Assembly (NCBI GenBank): GCA_012727415.1 | Contig: JAAYHI010000075.1 | Span: 1 to 8,316 of the forward strand | DNA: 8,316 nucleotides | From: Bacillota bacterium | GTDB lineage: Bacteria > Bacillota > Proteinivoracia > UBA4975 | Reading direction: 5' to 3' | Shown: piece after piece, positions 1 to 5,737 of the stretch | How positions within the stretch are numbered: the first letter of the stretch is position 1 | Layout of the letters: each line of letters begins with the position of its first letter | Position numbers and translations under genes: made by a program | The notes under the pieces: generated by a model | Database searches by the model: none | Told to the model about the DNA's origin: nothing | What the model saw: the letters and a program-made list of their open reading frames with translations, nothing else

Positions 1-372
1 GAGGAACTGTGGTCCTGGACCGAGGAGACCGGTTACGCCCAACTCTTTTCTTTGCCGGGGAATTGGGCGCGGTGGCGGCTGTTGGCTGCCAGCGACGACG
101 CAGTTCTTGCCCGGGCAGGTGATAACGGCGACCTCCTGGTATATTTTGATCTGGTGGATAAACAGTACTATGAACTGAAGACCAGTGAATATGAATGGCA
201 GGATGGTACGTTGATTGCTTTGCTGGAGGGGCAGCTGGTGCGGCTTTCGCCTGCTGTTGGTTGCCGCTCACTGCTCAAGGATGCCGGGGATGTGAAAATA
301 CTTAAGCTGATTAACCAATTTTTGTTCATTTCCCAAAAGGGGGATGTCTTGATAAAACAGCTGTATTTCTAG
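1..372 (+). CDS. C-terminal part of an unrecognised protein (left end cut by window)
   Basis: The frame is open from the first base to a TAG stop at 370-372, so about 123 residues of the C-terminus are visible and the start lies outside the window. A TTG at 52 could serve as a start, but the frame upstream is coding-like (many Trp, Glu and Tyr) and no good ribosome binding site precedes it. The sequence alternates short hydrophobic runs with polar turns (for example LLVYFDLV, GTLIALLEG, NQFLFISQKGDVLI), which suggests beta-rich, propeller-like or repeat architecture. No family is recognised. It ends 28 bases before the ABC transporter ATPase start and is probably in the same transcript, so it may be an accessory protein of that exporter. 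That link is inference from spacing only. Confidence 0.7.
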   Translation, partial: EELWSWTEETGYAQLFSLPGNWARWRLLAASDDAVLARAGDNGDLLVYFDLVDKQYYELKTSEYEWQDGTLIALLEGQLVRLSPAVGCRSLLKDAGDVKILKLINQFLFISQKGDVLIKQLYF

Positions 373-400
373 TCCCATCCGATTGGAAGGAGGAGAATGC

Positions 401-1354
401 ATGGAAACTGTGCTCAAAGTCGACAACCTGACGAAGATTTATTCCGGCCCGGAAGGGGAAAAAATTAAAGCTTTGAATGATATCAGCTTTGAGGTCCCCC
501 GGGGGATGATCTTCGGCCTTCTGGGCCCCAACGGGGCTGGCAAGACCACTACAATTAAATCCATTTGTGGTCTGGTTCAGCCCGATGCCGGCAGTATCAG
601 TGTCATGGGCCGGGATGTGCGGCGCCAACGGGCCAGGGCTTTGACTCAGTTAGCTGCAGTGCTGGAAGGCAATCGCAATATTTATTGGCGCCTTACACCC
701 CGGGAAAATCTGGAGTTTTTTGCCGCCATTCGGGGCAGGAGGCCCGGGAGTGTGAAAAAAGAGATCTCCCAACTCTTGCAGGTCTTTGGCCTGGAGGAAA
801 AGGCCAGGGAGCCGGTGCGCAAATTGTCCCGGGGCATGCAGCAAAAACTCGCCCTGGCAGTGACCCTGATTACCGGCGCGCCAATACTGTTGCTGGACGA
901 GCCCACCCTGGGGCTGGATGTCACTGCTTCCTATGAGATCAGAGGGCTTTTGCGCCGCATCGTCCAGGAAGAGCAGCGCACCATCATCATCAGCACCCAT
1001 GATATGAATGTCGTTCAGGATATTTGCCAGCAGGTAGTGATCATCAATGAAGGCAGAATTGTCGCCCATGACAGCATCCAGCATTTAATGGACCTGTTCC
1101 AGGTCCGCTCCTACGATTTGGCAGTGGGCAAGCTTACTTCCGAGCAGCGTCAGAGCCTGGAAAAACTGCCTCATCTGCAGCTGGTTCCTATTAATTCTGG
1201 CTGGCAGATTTCCCTGGACCTGGAGAATCCCACATTGCTGTGGCAAGCATTGGACATCCTCGGTCAGGAGCAGACAGCCATTGAATCCATCAGTCGCAAG
1301 GAATTGAATTTCGAGAAAGTGTTTATCGAGATACTGGGGGGTGGCCAGGCATGA
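401..1354 (+). CDS. ABC-2 type exporter, ATP-binding subunit
   Basis: This is a 317-residue ATPase that would power the membrane protein encoded next to it. All nucleotide-binding motifs are present: Walker A GPNGAGKTT (42-50), signature LSRGMQQK (142-149), Walker B ILLLDEPT (162-169), D-loop GLD (171-173) and the H-loop His at 200 in STHD. A C-terminal extension (about 235-317) follows the ATPase core, as in DrrA/CcmA-like ATPases of ABC-2 exporters. The ATG at 401 is chosen because AAGGAGG (387-393) lies 7 bases upstream; an in-frame TTG at 383 would place the ribosome site inside the gene. The last codons overlap the permease start (ATGA). The Q-loop position appears to carry Glu (VLEG, 87-90), as in some relatives. 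The substrate cannot be inferred; drugs, peptides or lipids are all possible. Confidence 0.93.
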   Translation: METVLKVDNLTKIYSGPEGEKIKALNDISFEVPRGMIFGLLGPNGAGKTTTIKSICGLVQPDAGSISVMGRDVRRQRARALTQLAAVLEGNRNIYWRLTPRENLEFFAAIRGRRPGSVKKEISQLLQVFGLEEKAREPVRKLSRGMQQKLALAVTLITGAPILLLDEPTLGLDVTASYEIRGLLRRIVQEEQRTIIISTHDMNVVQDICQQVVIINEGRIVAHDSIQHLMDLFQVRSYDLAVGKLTSEQRQSLEKLPHLQLVPINSGWQISLDLENPTLLWQALDILGQEQTAIESISRKELNFEKVFIEILGGGQA

Positions 1355-2121
1355 AATGGTGGCTTGGATTTTCCGCCATGCTGAAAAAGGAAGTAATTCT
1401 GCTGCGCCGCTACTTTGTCAACTCCATTGGGGGCATCATCACCATTTACTTCATCTTCATGCTCATCTTCTGGGGCTACTCAGGAATTAGCGCTCCCGGC
1501 ATCAAAATGGGGACAAGTGTTGAAAACCTGGTTGTCGGTTACGTCACCTGGCTGATGCTGATGATGGCCTGGCAGACCATCCCCTACAGTCTGTTACAGG
1601 AGACCCAGGAGGGCACCATGGAACAGCTTTGCATGTCCCCCCTTGGCTTGACAGTCCTCAGCGGCTTTAAGGTAGTTGCCGCCGCCATTACCGATATGGT
1701 TATAGTGGTGGCCATGCTGGCCCTGACCATGGTGACGACGGGGACCAGCTTAAATATCGATGTTATTTCCCTGTTGCCGCTGGCATTGCTTGCCCTCACT
1801 GCTGTTTTCGGCCTGGGCTTCCTGGGCGGGGGCTTTACTCTGCTCTTTAAACGCGTACAGTCCTATCTGCAAATTGTCCAGTTTGCCCTCATTGCCCTGG
1901 TGGCGGCCGAACCCAACCCGGTGTTCCGCTGGCTGCCCACCACCTTGCCCGCCTATTGGATCCAAGGCGTTATGACTGAGGGAGTTACCCTTTCGCAGAT
2001 ACCTTTACCCGACTGGTTGACAATGCTCGCCAGCTCCCTGTTCTACCTCTTTATTGGCATTGCCTTTTTCCGACTTTGTCAGGCAAAGGCAAGGAGACAG
2101 GGGACTCTTGGCCATTTCTAA
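1351..2121 (+). CDS. ABC-2 type exporter, membrane subunit
   Basis: This 256-residue integral membrane protein would form the translocation channel with the preceding ATPase. About six hydrophobic segments are visible, roughly at residues 25-45, 60-80, 105-130, 140-165, 172-188 and 223-243. This is the usual ABC-2 topology. The N-terminus begins with a short amphipathic stretch rich in Lys and Arg (MLKKEVILLRR, 10-20), as in the coupling elbow helix of this family. The motif QETQEGTMEQL (83-93), in the loop after the second segment, is typical of ABC-2 permeases. The ATG at 1351 overlaps the TGA of the ATPase gene, so translation is very likely coupled, and a G-rich run lies just upstream. 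The gene ends 10 bases before a strong terminator. The transported molecule is unknown. Confidence 0.9.
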   Translation: MKWWLGFSAMLKKEVILLRRYFVNSIGGIITIYFIFMLIFWGYSGISAPGIKMGTSVENLVVGYVTWLMLMMAWQTIPYSLLQETQEGTMEQLCMSPLGLTVLSGFKVVAAAITDMVIVVAMLALTMVTTGTSLNIDVISLLPLALLALTAVFGLGFLGGGFTLLFKRVQSYLQIVQFALIALVAAEPNPVFRWLPTTLPAYWIQGVMTEGVTLSQIPLPDWLTMLASSLFYLFIGIAFFRLCQAKARRQGTLGHF

Positions 2122-2131
2122 TACCGGAAAC

Positions 2132-2163
2132 AAAAAAGACATCCGCGGGGGATGTCTTTTTTT
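2132..2163. terminator. Bidirectional rho-independent terminator between convergent genes
   Basis: GACATCC (2138-2144) pairs with GGATGTC (2150-2156) around a 5-base loop. A-tract 2132-2137 on the left and T-tract 2157-2163 on the right make it work on both strands. It ends the ABC exporter transcript on the plus strand and the YlbF-family transcript, whose stop codon lies at 2162-2164, on the minus strand. Confidence 0.9.
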
Positions 2164-2482
2164 AACTCAGTCCTTCTGCCAAAACGGCGTTTACCTCTTC
2201 CATGAGGTTATCGAACTTTTGCTGGGCTTCCACCATATTTTTCAAGGTCAAATTCAGCTGCATCTGGTTTTCCAGGTCGCGCAATTGCTCCACCACAGCT
2301 TGGGTGATGGGCTGACCCTGCTGCTGCAGGCCGATAATTTCCCCTTGCAGGACCTGCAACTTGCTGAGCAAATCAAAGGCTTTGGGATCCAGCTGCACTC
2401 GGGCCCTGGCTGACTGCAGGCCCTTAAACTCTTCAGAATCCTTGATTGCGGCCGCCAGTTCTGCGGCCTTTTGCTTTATCAT
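2162..2482 (-). CDS. YlbF/YmcA family protein
   Basis: This 106-residue protein is almost entirely helical, starts with MIKQKAAELAAAIKDSEEF and contains the heptad-rich stretch LQVLQGEIIGLQQQGQPI. This size and pattern match the Com_YlbF (DUF964) family. In Bacillus subtilis, YlbF and YmcA, with YaaT, form a complex that binds RNase Y, steers mRNA maturation and is needed for competence, biofilm formation and sporulation. Whether this protein is the YlbF or the YmcA type cannot be settled by eye, so no symbol is given. The ATG start is well supported: on the minus strand GGAGG (2489-2493) lies 6 bases upstream. It is transcribed divergently from the DUF503 gene and converges on the ABC exporter. 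The visible length is slightly below that of the Bacillus members, with no sign of truncation. Confidence 0.8.
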   Translation of the reverse strand: MIKQKAAELAAAIKDSEEFKGLQSARARVQLDPKAFDLLSKLQVLQGEIIGLQQQGQPITQAVVEQLRDLENQMQLNLTLKNMVEAQQKFDNLMEEVNAVLAEGLS

Positions 2483-2545
2483 ATGACACCTCCAGTACTG
2501 CTTTTAAGTCTAGCACAAGTGGAGGGATTGTGCACCTGTCTTTGC

Positions 2546-2574
2546 TTGAACAACAGGCAGGAATCACCTACAAT
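2546..2574 (+). promoter_or_regulatory. Sigma-A-like promoter for the DUF503 gene
   Basis: TTGAAC (2546-2551) and TACAAT (2569-2574) are separated by exactly 17 bases, with 4/6 and 5/6 matches to the vegetative consensus. The predicted transcript would begin near 2581, giving a leader of about 27 bases before the GTG at 2608. Confidence 0.6.
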
Positions 2575-2607
2575 AAAAACACTATTTTTTCGGGGAAGGT
2601 GGATATT

Positions 2608-2883
2608 GTGGTAGTCGCCCTGATGACATTGGAACTGCGCCTGGAGGCTCATTCCCTTAAAGAAAAGCGCATGGTGGTAAAATCTGTCCTCAGCCGCATG
2701 CACCAGCGCTATAATCTATCAGTATATGAAGCCGCCTGCCAGGATGTGCATAATCATGCCAGCCTGGCAGCAGCCTGGGTTGGCCCTGACACCGATGGTG
2801 CCCGGCGGGTGCTGGAAAAAGCCATCGGCCTGGCGGAGCAAGCCGGAGCTGAGGTCGTTGGCCAGGGAATAGAGTTTTTCTGA
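2608..2883 (+). CDS. DUF503 (YlxP-like) protein
   Basis: This is a 91-residue protein. The segment LELRLEAHSLKEKRMVVKSVLSRMHQRYNLSVYE closely follows the DUF503 pattern (short beta strand, SLKEKR, long helix, N-S-V-x-E), and QDVHNHASLA matches the family's QDLWQRAxLG region. The full length equals the usual 90-95 residues. The start is the GTG at 2608, preceded 5 bases away by AAGGTGG (2596-2602). A second GTG at 2599 has no room for a ribosome site, and longer upstream extensions are not conserved-looking. In Bacillus, ylxP sits beside rbfA in the nusA-infB operon; here it stands alone with its own promoter. The molecular function is unknown; a link to ribosome assembly is only suggested by that context elsewhere. 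Confidence 0.85.
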   Translation: MVVALMTLELRLEAHSLKEKRMVVKSVLSRMHQRYNLSVYEAACQDVHNHASLAAAWVGPDTDGARRVLEKAIGLAEQAGAEVVGQGIEFF

Positions 2884-2924
2884 GGGGATGCGGTGAGCCG
2901 GCTGGTTTTCCATCATTTACATAA

Positions 2925-2980
2925 CCCGGGAGGGCAGGAATATTGCCCCGGGTCTAGAACTAATGCTGTGAATAATGCTG
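2925..2980. repeat. Imperfect inverted repeat and short direct repeat in the leader region before the small ORF
   Basis: CCCG (2925-2928) plus GGGCA (2932-2936) can pair with TGCCC (2944-2948) plus CGGG (2949-2952), giving a 9-pair hairpin with a 3-base bulge. No T-tract follows, so it is not a standard terminator. Just downstream the octamer TAATGCTG occurs twice (2961-2968 and 2973-2980), offset by 12 bases. The region could be a leader structure or regulatory site, or chance. Confidence 0.3.
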
Positions 2981-3002
2981 CCCAAAAGGGAGGAGGTCTA
3001 AT

Positions 3003-3125
3003 ATGGTTTTCTTATATCACGGGGACTGCTCTTTCCCCCAGGACTCATACAACATACTGCACCGGGTGAATTATACTGACAGCCAATGCCAAGGGCCAAG
3101 GAGACGGCAAGGAGCATTTCTATGA
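3003..3125 (+). CDS. Possible 40-residue small ORF, coupled to the DUF1893 gene
   Basis: An ATG at 3003 is preceded by a near-perfect AGGAGG (2991-2996) at 6-base spacing. The frame runs 40 codons to a TGA at 3123-3125, overlapping the ATG of the DUF1893 gene as ATGA. The peptide starts MVFLYHGDCSFPQDSY, has two cysteines and ends in a basic segment (GPRRRQGAFL). The basic end coincides with the purine-rich bases that form the next ribosome site, so its composition may be a by-product. No family is recognised. It may be a real small protein, a leader peptide that couples translation into the next gene, or a remnant. The evidence is the ribosome site and the overlap only. Confidence 0.35.
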   Translation: MVFLYHGDCSFPQDSYNILHRVNYTDSQCQGPRRRQGAFL

Positions 3126-3568
3126 GCGGAGATTTGAAAATAGCCGCTCGGATACTGTCAGAGGAGGGCCAATCCCTGGTGGTGGTCAGAGACGGCCGCC
3201 TGCTTTTCAGCAGCCGTCTTCAGGGCATACAGCCCCTGCTGGATGCCCTGGACCATAATGTGCTTCCCGGCAGTGCCCTGGCCGATAAAGTCGTAGGCCG
3301 GGCTGCCGCTATGATTGCAGTCCTGGGCGAGGTCAATGCCGTGCATTCTCCCCTGATGAGCCAGGAGGCCGTCGATGTCTTATCTGAAGCAGGGATTCTT
3401 CACTGCGCCGACAAGGTAGTGGAACAAATCCTCAACCAGGGAGGGACGGGTCCCTGTCCCTTAGAAATAGCTACTAATTTTACCGTCATTCCGGAAAAGG
3501 GAGTAATGGCAGTGCGCAAGTTCCTTAAAGGCATGCACGGCACTGCCCCCCGCCAACATCTGCACTAA
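3122..3568 (+). CDS. DUF1893 domain protein
   Basis: This is a 148-residue protein. The core LVVVRDGRLLFSSRLQGIQPLLDALD, followed by ALADKVVGRAAAMIAVLGEVNAVHSPLMSQEAVDVLSEAGI and ending in NQGGTGPCPLE, follows the DUF1893 pattern. That family is distantly related to the cytidine-deaminase fold and occurs mostly in anaerobic Firmicutes and some archaea, with no established reaction. The conserved DKVVGRAAA and GTGPCP elements are both intact. The ATG at 3122 is chosen because AAGGAG (3109-3114) lies 7 bases upstream; an in-frame ATG at 3086 has no ribosome site. The start overlaps the stop of the preceding small ORF. The gene ends 6 bases before a terminator, so it is the last gene of its transcript. 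A C-terminal tail of about 30 residues lies beyond the recognised core. Confidence 0.82.
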   Translation: MSGDLKIAARILSEEGQSLVVVRDGRLLFSSRLQGIQPLLDALDHNVLPGSALADKVVGRAAAMIAVLGEVNAVHSPLMSQEAVDVLSEAGILHCADKVVEQILNQGGTGPCPLEIATNFTVIPEKGVMAVRKFLKGMHGTAPRQHLH

Positions 3569-3574
3569 TTCTTA

Positions 3575-3595
3575 GGCCGCAACTGCGGCCTTTTT
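3575..3595 (+). terminator. Rho-independent terminator after the DUF1893 gene
   Basis: GGCCGC (3575-3580) pairs with GCGGCC (3585-3590) around a 4-base loop and is followed by five T residues (3591-3595). It starts 7 bases after the stop codon. Confidence 0.88.
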
Positions 3596-3619
3596 ATATG
3601 CCTTTTCCTGTAAAAGGAT

Positions 3620-3647
3620 TTGCATTTATTGTGTCGAAACATGTAAG
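3620..3647 (+). promoter_or_regulatory. Weak promoter candidate with a Spo0A-box-like heptamer upstream of the lipid kinase
   Basis: TTGCAT (3620-3625) and TGTAAG (3642-3647) are 16 bases apart but match the vegetative consensus poorly. Between them lies TGTCGAA (3632-3638), identical to the Spo0A-binding heptamer. A 7-base match is expected about once by chance in a window this size, so this is suggestive only. A promoter is needed here because a terminator precedes it. Confidence 0.25.
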
Positions 3648-3690
3648 TAACCGTAATCCCCGTCGATGAAAGATGAAAGGAGAGCCTGAA

Positions 3691-4611
3691 ATGAACAATA
3701 TCTTTGTCCTTGTCAACCCGGCTTCTGCCAATGGCACGACCAGAGAGGTGTGGCCAAAGATCGCCGAAGAAATGAAAAGGCGAGGACTGGAGTTCGAAAC
3801 TCACATGACTACTGCTGTCGGCAATGCCACCGACGCTGTGCGTGACGCTCTGAAAAGGGGTAAGACAACCATCATTGCTGTTGGCGGCGATGGCACTGCC
3901 AACGAAGCTGTAAACGGCTTTTTCTCAGGCGAAACTCCCATCAACCCTGATGCCCGCCTAGGAATTATTTCCAGGGGAACGGGCTGTGACTTAATTAAAT
4001 CCTTGGGCATCCCCAAGGATTATCCCGGGGCATTGGATGTCATTGCTGCCAATCGGGAACGCGCAATCGATCTTGCCCTGGTGGAGTATACTCAAGATGA
4101 CGGCAGCCCCGGCCAGCGGTGGTTTGCCAACATTGCCGACGTCGGCTTAGGAGCTGCTGTCTGTAAACGGGTAAATCGGGTTTCCAAATCTGCCGGCGGC
4201 ATGCTTTCTTTTCTGACGGGGACATTGTGGACGGCCCTCTCTTATAAAAATCCCCATGCCCGGGTAATAGCTGATGGCAAGACAGTATATGACGGCCCCA
4301 TGATCTTAGCTGCCGCGGCCAACGGCAATTTTTTTGGCGGCGGTATGTTACTTGCCCCAACTGCCAGCATCAATGACGGCAAACTTGAACTGCTGGTGGT
4401 GCGGGCAATGAGCAAACTGCGCTTATTTATCAATCTGCCCAAGATATATAAGGGCAAACACCTTTCCCATCCGAAAATCGATCTTTACCAGGTTGAAGAG
4501 ATAGAAGTAATTGGCGAGAAGCCCATTGCCATAGAGCTGGATGGTGAAAACCCCGGTAATACGCCGGTGAGAATCCGCGCTCGTCGAGAGGCAATCAAGG
4601 TACTGTGTTGA
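3691..4611 (+). CDS. Diacylglycerol/lipid kinase family protein (YegS/DagK type)
   Basis: This 306-residue protein matches the DAGK_cat/YegS-BmrU lipid kinase family, which transfers ATP phosphate to diacylglycerol or related lipids at the inner membrane face. Visible motifs are the N-terminal strand NIFVLVNPASANG (3-15), the nucleotide-binding loop GGDGT (65-69), SRGTGCD (94-100), the C-terminal-domain motif LAPTASINDGKLELLVV (221-237) and ELDGE (282-286) with its catalytic-region acid. Length is typical. The ATG at 3691 is chosen because AAAGGAGA (3675-3682) lies about 8 bases upstream; an in-frame ATG at 3673 overlaps that site. The usual GTGND loop reads GTGCD here. It is transcribed alone between two terminator-like sequences. 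Likely roles are phospholipid or lipoteichoic-acid lipid recycling, as for DgkB, but the lipid substrate cannot be read from the sequence. Confidence 0.9.
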   Translation: MNNIFVLVNPASANGTTREVWPKIAEEMKRRGLEFETHMTTAVGNATDAVRDALKRGKTTIIAVGGDGTANEAVNGFFSGETPINPDARLGIISRGTGCDLIKSLGIPKDYPGALDVIAANRERAIDLALVEYTQDDGSPGQRWFANIADVGLGAAVCKRVNRVSKSAGGMLSFLTGTLWTALSYKNPHARVIADGKTVYDGPMILAAAANGNFFGGGMLLAPTASINDGKLELLVVRAMSKLRLFINLPKIYKGKHLSHPKIDLYQVEEIEVIGEKPIAIELDGENPGNTPVRIRARREAIKVLC

Positions 4612-4629
4612 ACGATTCCGTAAATGGCG

Positions 4630-4669
4630 AAAAAGCGCAGATTTTGTCGGTTTTTGTAGTGCGATTTTT
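4630..4669 (+). terminator. Possible weak terminator after the lipid kinase gene
   Basis: AAAAAGCGCA (4630-4639) pairs with TGCGATTTTT (4660-4669) with one mismatch across a 20-base loop, and T-rich sequence continues to 4679. The long loop and weak stem make this a low-confidence call. Confidence 0.3.
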
Positions 4670-4681
4670 CAACTTTTTTCA

Positions 4682-4708
4682 AGGAAATCCCCCTTTTTAA
4701 GCGAATTA
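4682..4708 (+). promoter_or_regulatory. Sigma-H-like promoter for the degenerate sensor kinase gene
   Basis: The consensus RNAGGAWWW, 11-12 bases, RNNGAATWW is met by AGGAAAT (4682-4688), an 11-base spacer (4689-4699) and AGCGAATTA (4700-4708). Of the 15 specified bases only the first R (C at 4680) is missed. Transcription would begin near 4715, just before a G-rich ribosome site. An alternative is the extended -10 motif TGGTATACT (4723-4731), which lacks a -35 box. A TGGCGAA heptamer (4625-4631), fitting the Spo0A-box pattern TGNCGAA, lies about 87 bases upstream of the predicted start. Confidence 0.55.
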
Positions 4709-4716
4709 TATCATTA

Positions 4717-4725
4717 GGGGGGTGG
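4717..4725 (+). promoter_or_regulatory. G-rich ribosome binding site pointing to a possible CTG start
   Basis: The run GGGGGGTGG is the only Shine-Dalgarno-like sequence before the sensor kinase gene. It stands 4-7 bases before an in-frame CTG at 4730 but about 28 bases before the first ATG at 4754. The in-frame region between 4718 and 4754 has no stop codon. Confidence 0.4.
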
Positions 4726-4753
4726 TATACTGAGCATCAACGACATTAAGTAC

Positions 4754-5671
4754 ATGGGGAATATGCAGCCAATTCCCATGTTCCTGACAGATGAAGCAGA
4801 TTATATTATCTGGAGTAACCGCTTGGCGAAATGGCTGTTCAGCATCGACAAGAAACGCAACCGCCTTGTGCAACTGCCGGCAGGGGAATCCCTGGCAATA
4901 TACGCTGACAGGGTCCGCCAAGGTCACGAACCTTTGCTGTTCAGTCTAACCCTGGAAGGCGTCTGCATTGATGTAGAGATAAATAGTGTCGGCGAAGGAG
5001 AAATTGCCTTTAAGTTTCATCCCGTAGCCATGACCAGGGACTCAACCTTGGAGATGCACAAGTTTATGCAGGATTTTGCCCTGGAGGTAGGAGATCGGGT
5101 AAATAACCCCCTGACTACAGTGTTAAATTACCTGCAACTTATTAAAAGGGATGCCGAGGCAGGTTCTACCGCCAACATATCCCTTTATGCGGAAAGAGCT
5201 CTGCGGGAGGCTTTCATCATGAAGGACTTTGGCGAATGGGTGCGTCGACTCAGCGAAGAGCCCCCTTGCCACGACGTTTTTGACCTGGTGCAGATCCTGG
5301 TCGAGGTCCTGACACGCAGGGCTTGTGAGCAATACCTGCATGTTCAGGGCGATATTCCTCCGGTAAAGGGGTGTTCGGAGCATGCACGGGTAATCCTTGG
5401 AGGCCTGGTGAACCTCTGCAGGCAGGCCTCGTCTACCAGGACATGTTCCATTACTGTTCACACCCGCCGTCGCAATTTGGTTGTGGTAGAAATTTGCCCT
5501 CAGGGCACCCAGGTAAGAGATCTTCGGATGCTGACCTCCGAGTTCTACGGTGGACTGGGGCTGATGGCAGCCAGATACTTGTTGGCATTGATGCAAGCCC
5601 AGATAATAGTCGGTTTTATGGGGAATACAGGGATTCGAGTAACATTCCTTGCCTCTGCAAGGGGACATTAA
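4754..5671 (+). CDS. PAS + degenerate histidine-kinase-like protein (probable pseudokinase)
   Basis: This is a soluble protein of 305 residues. Residues 1-95 look like a PAS sensor domain (PMFLTDEADYIIWSNRLAKWLF). Residues 100-165 resemble a histidine kinase dimerisation helix pair, with RVNNPLTTVLNYLQLI clearly the H-box neighbourhood. The usual S-H-E before it reads G-D-R, so Asp114 stands where the phosphorylated His should be. Residues 175-303 resemble the ATPase domain. The G2 glycines remain (GGLGLMAARYLLALM, 266-280), but the second N-box Asn appears to be Gln224 and the G1 Asp is absent (VEICPQGT). No membrane segment or receiver domain is seen. The annotated start is the first ATG; ribosome site spacing favours CTG at 4730, which would add MSINDIKY. 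The gene follows a sigma-H-like promoter, suggesting transition-phase or sporulation regulation. An active but divergent kinase remains possible. Confidence 0.72.
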   Translation: MGNMQPIPMFLTDEADYIIWSNRLAKWLFSIDKKRNRLVQLPAGESLAIYADRVRQGHEPLLFSLTLEGVCIDVEINSVGEGEIAFKFHPVAMTRDSTLEMHKFMQDFALEVGDRVNNPLTTVLNYLQLIKRDAEAGSTANISLYAERALREAFIMKDFGEWVRRLSEEPPCHDVFDLVQILVEVLTRRACEQYLHVQGDIPPVKGCSEHARVILGGLVNLCRQASSTRTCSITVHTRRRNLVVVEICPQGTQVRDLRMLTSEFYGGLGLMAARYLLALMQAQIIVGFMGNTGIRVTFLASARGH

Positions 5672-5687
5672 TTTGGCAGAGGATTTT
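5652..5687 (+). terminator. Possible weak terminator overlapping the end of the sensor kinase gene
   Basis: CCTCTGC (5652-5658) pairs perfectly with GCAGAGG (5676-5682) across a 17-base loop, followed by ATTTT (5683-5687). The stem straddles the TAA stop at 5669-5671. The T-tract is short, so efficiency is doubtful. Confidence 0.3.
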
Positions 5688-5699
5688 GGGAATAATACC

Positions 5700-5728
5700 T
5701 TGCATCTGGACGCGTTTAGGGTTACAAT
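5700..5728 (+). promoter_or_regulatory. Sigma-A-like promoter for the rubrerythrin operon
   Basis: TTGCAT (5700-5705) and TACAAT (5723-5728) are spaced by 17 bases. The -10 box matches 5/6; the -35 box keeps only TTG. Transcription would begin near 5735, giving a leader of about 40 bases. Confidence 0.55.
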
Positions 5729-5737
5729 AACATTAAC

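Noticed and set aside
661..669. Glu in place of the Q-loop Gln of the ABC ATPase
   Set aside because: Glu at or near this position is common in DrrA-like ATPases of ABC-2 exporters, so it is not evidence of an inactive subunit.
2893..3069. A 58-codon plus-strand frame starting at GTG 2893, just after the DUF503 gene
   Set aside because: It has only a fair ribosome site, a Gly/Thr/Asn-rich composition with no family resemblance, and overlaps the better-supported small ORF at 3003 in another frame.
3601..3617. CCTTTT/AAAAGG inverted repeat after the DUF1893 terminator
   Set aside because: A 6-base, mostly A-T stem with no T-tract next to a much stronger terminator; probably chance.
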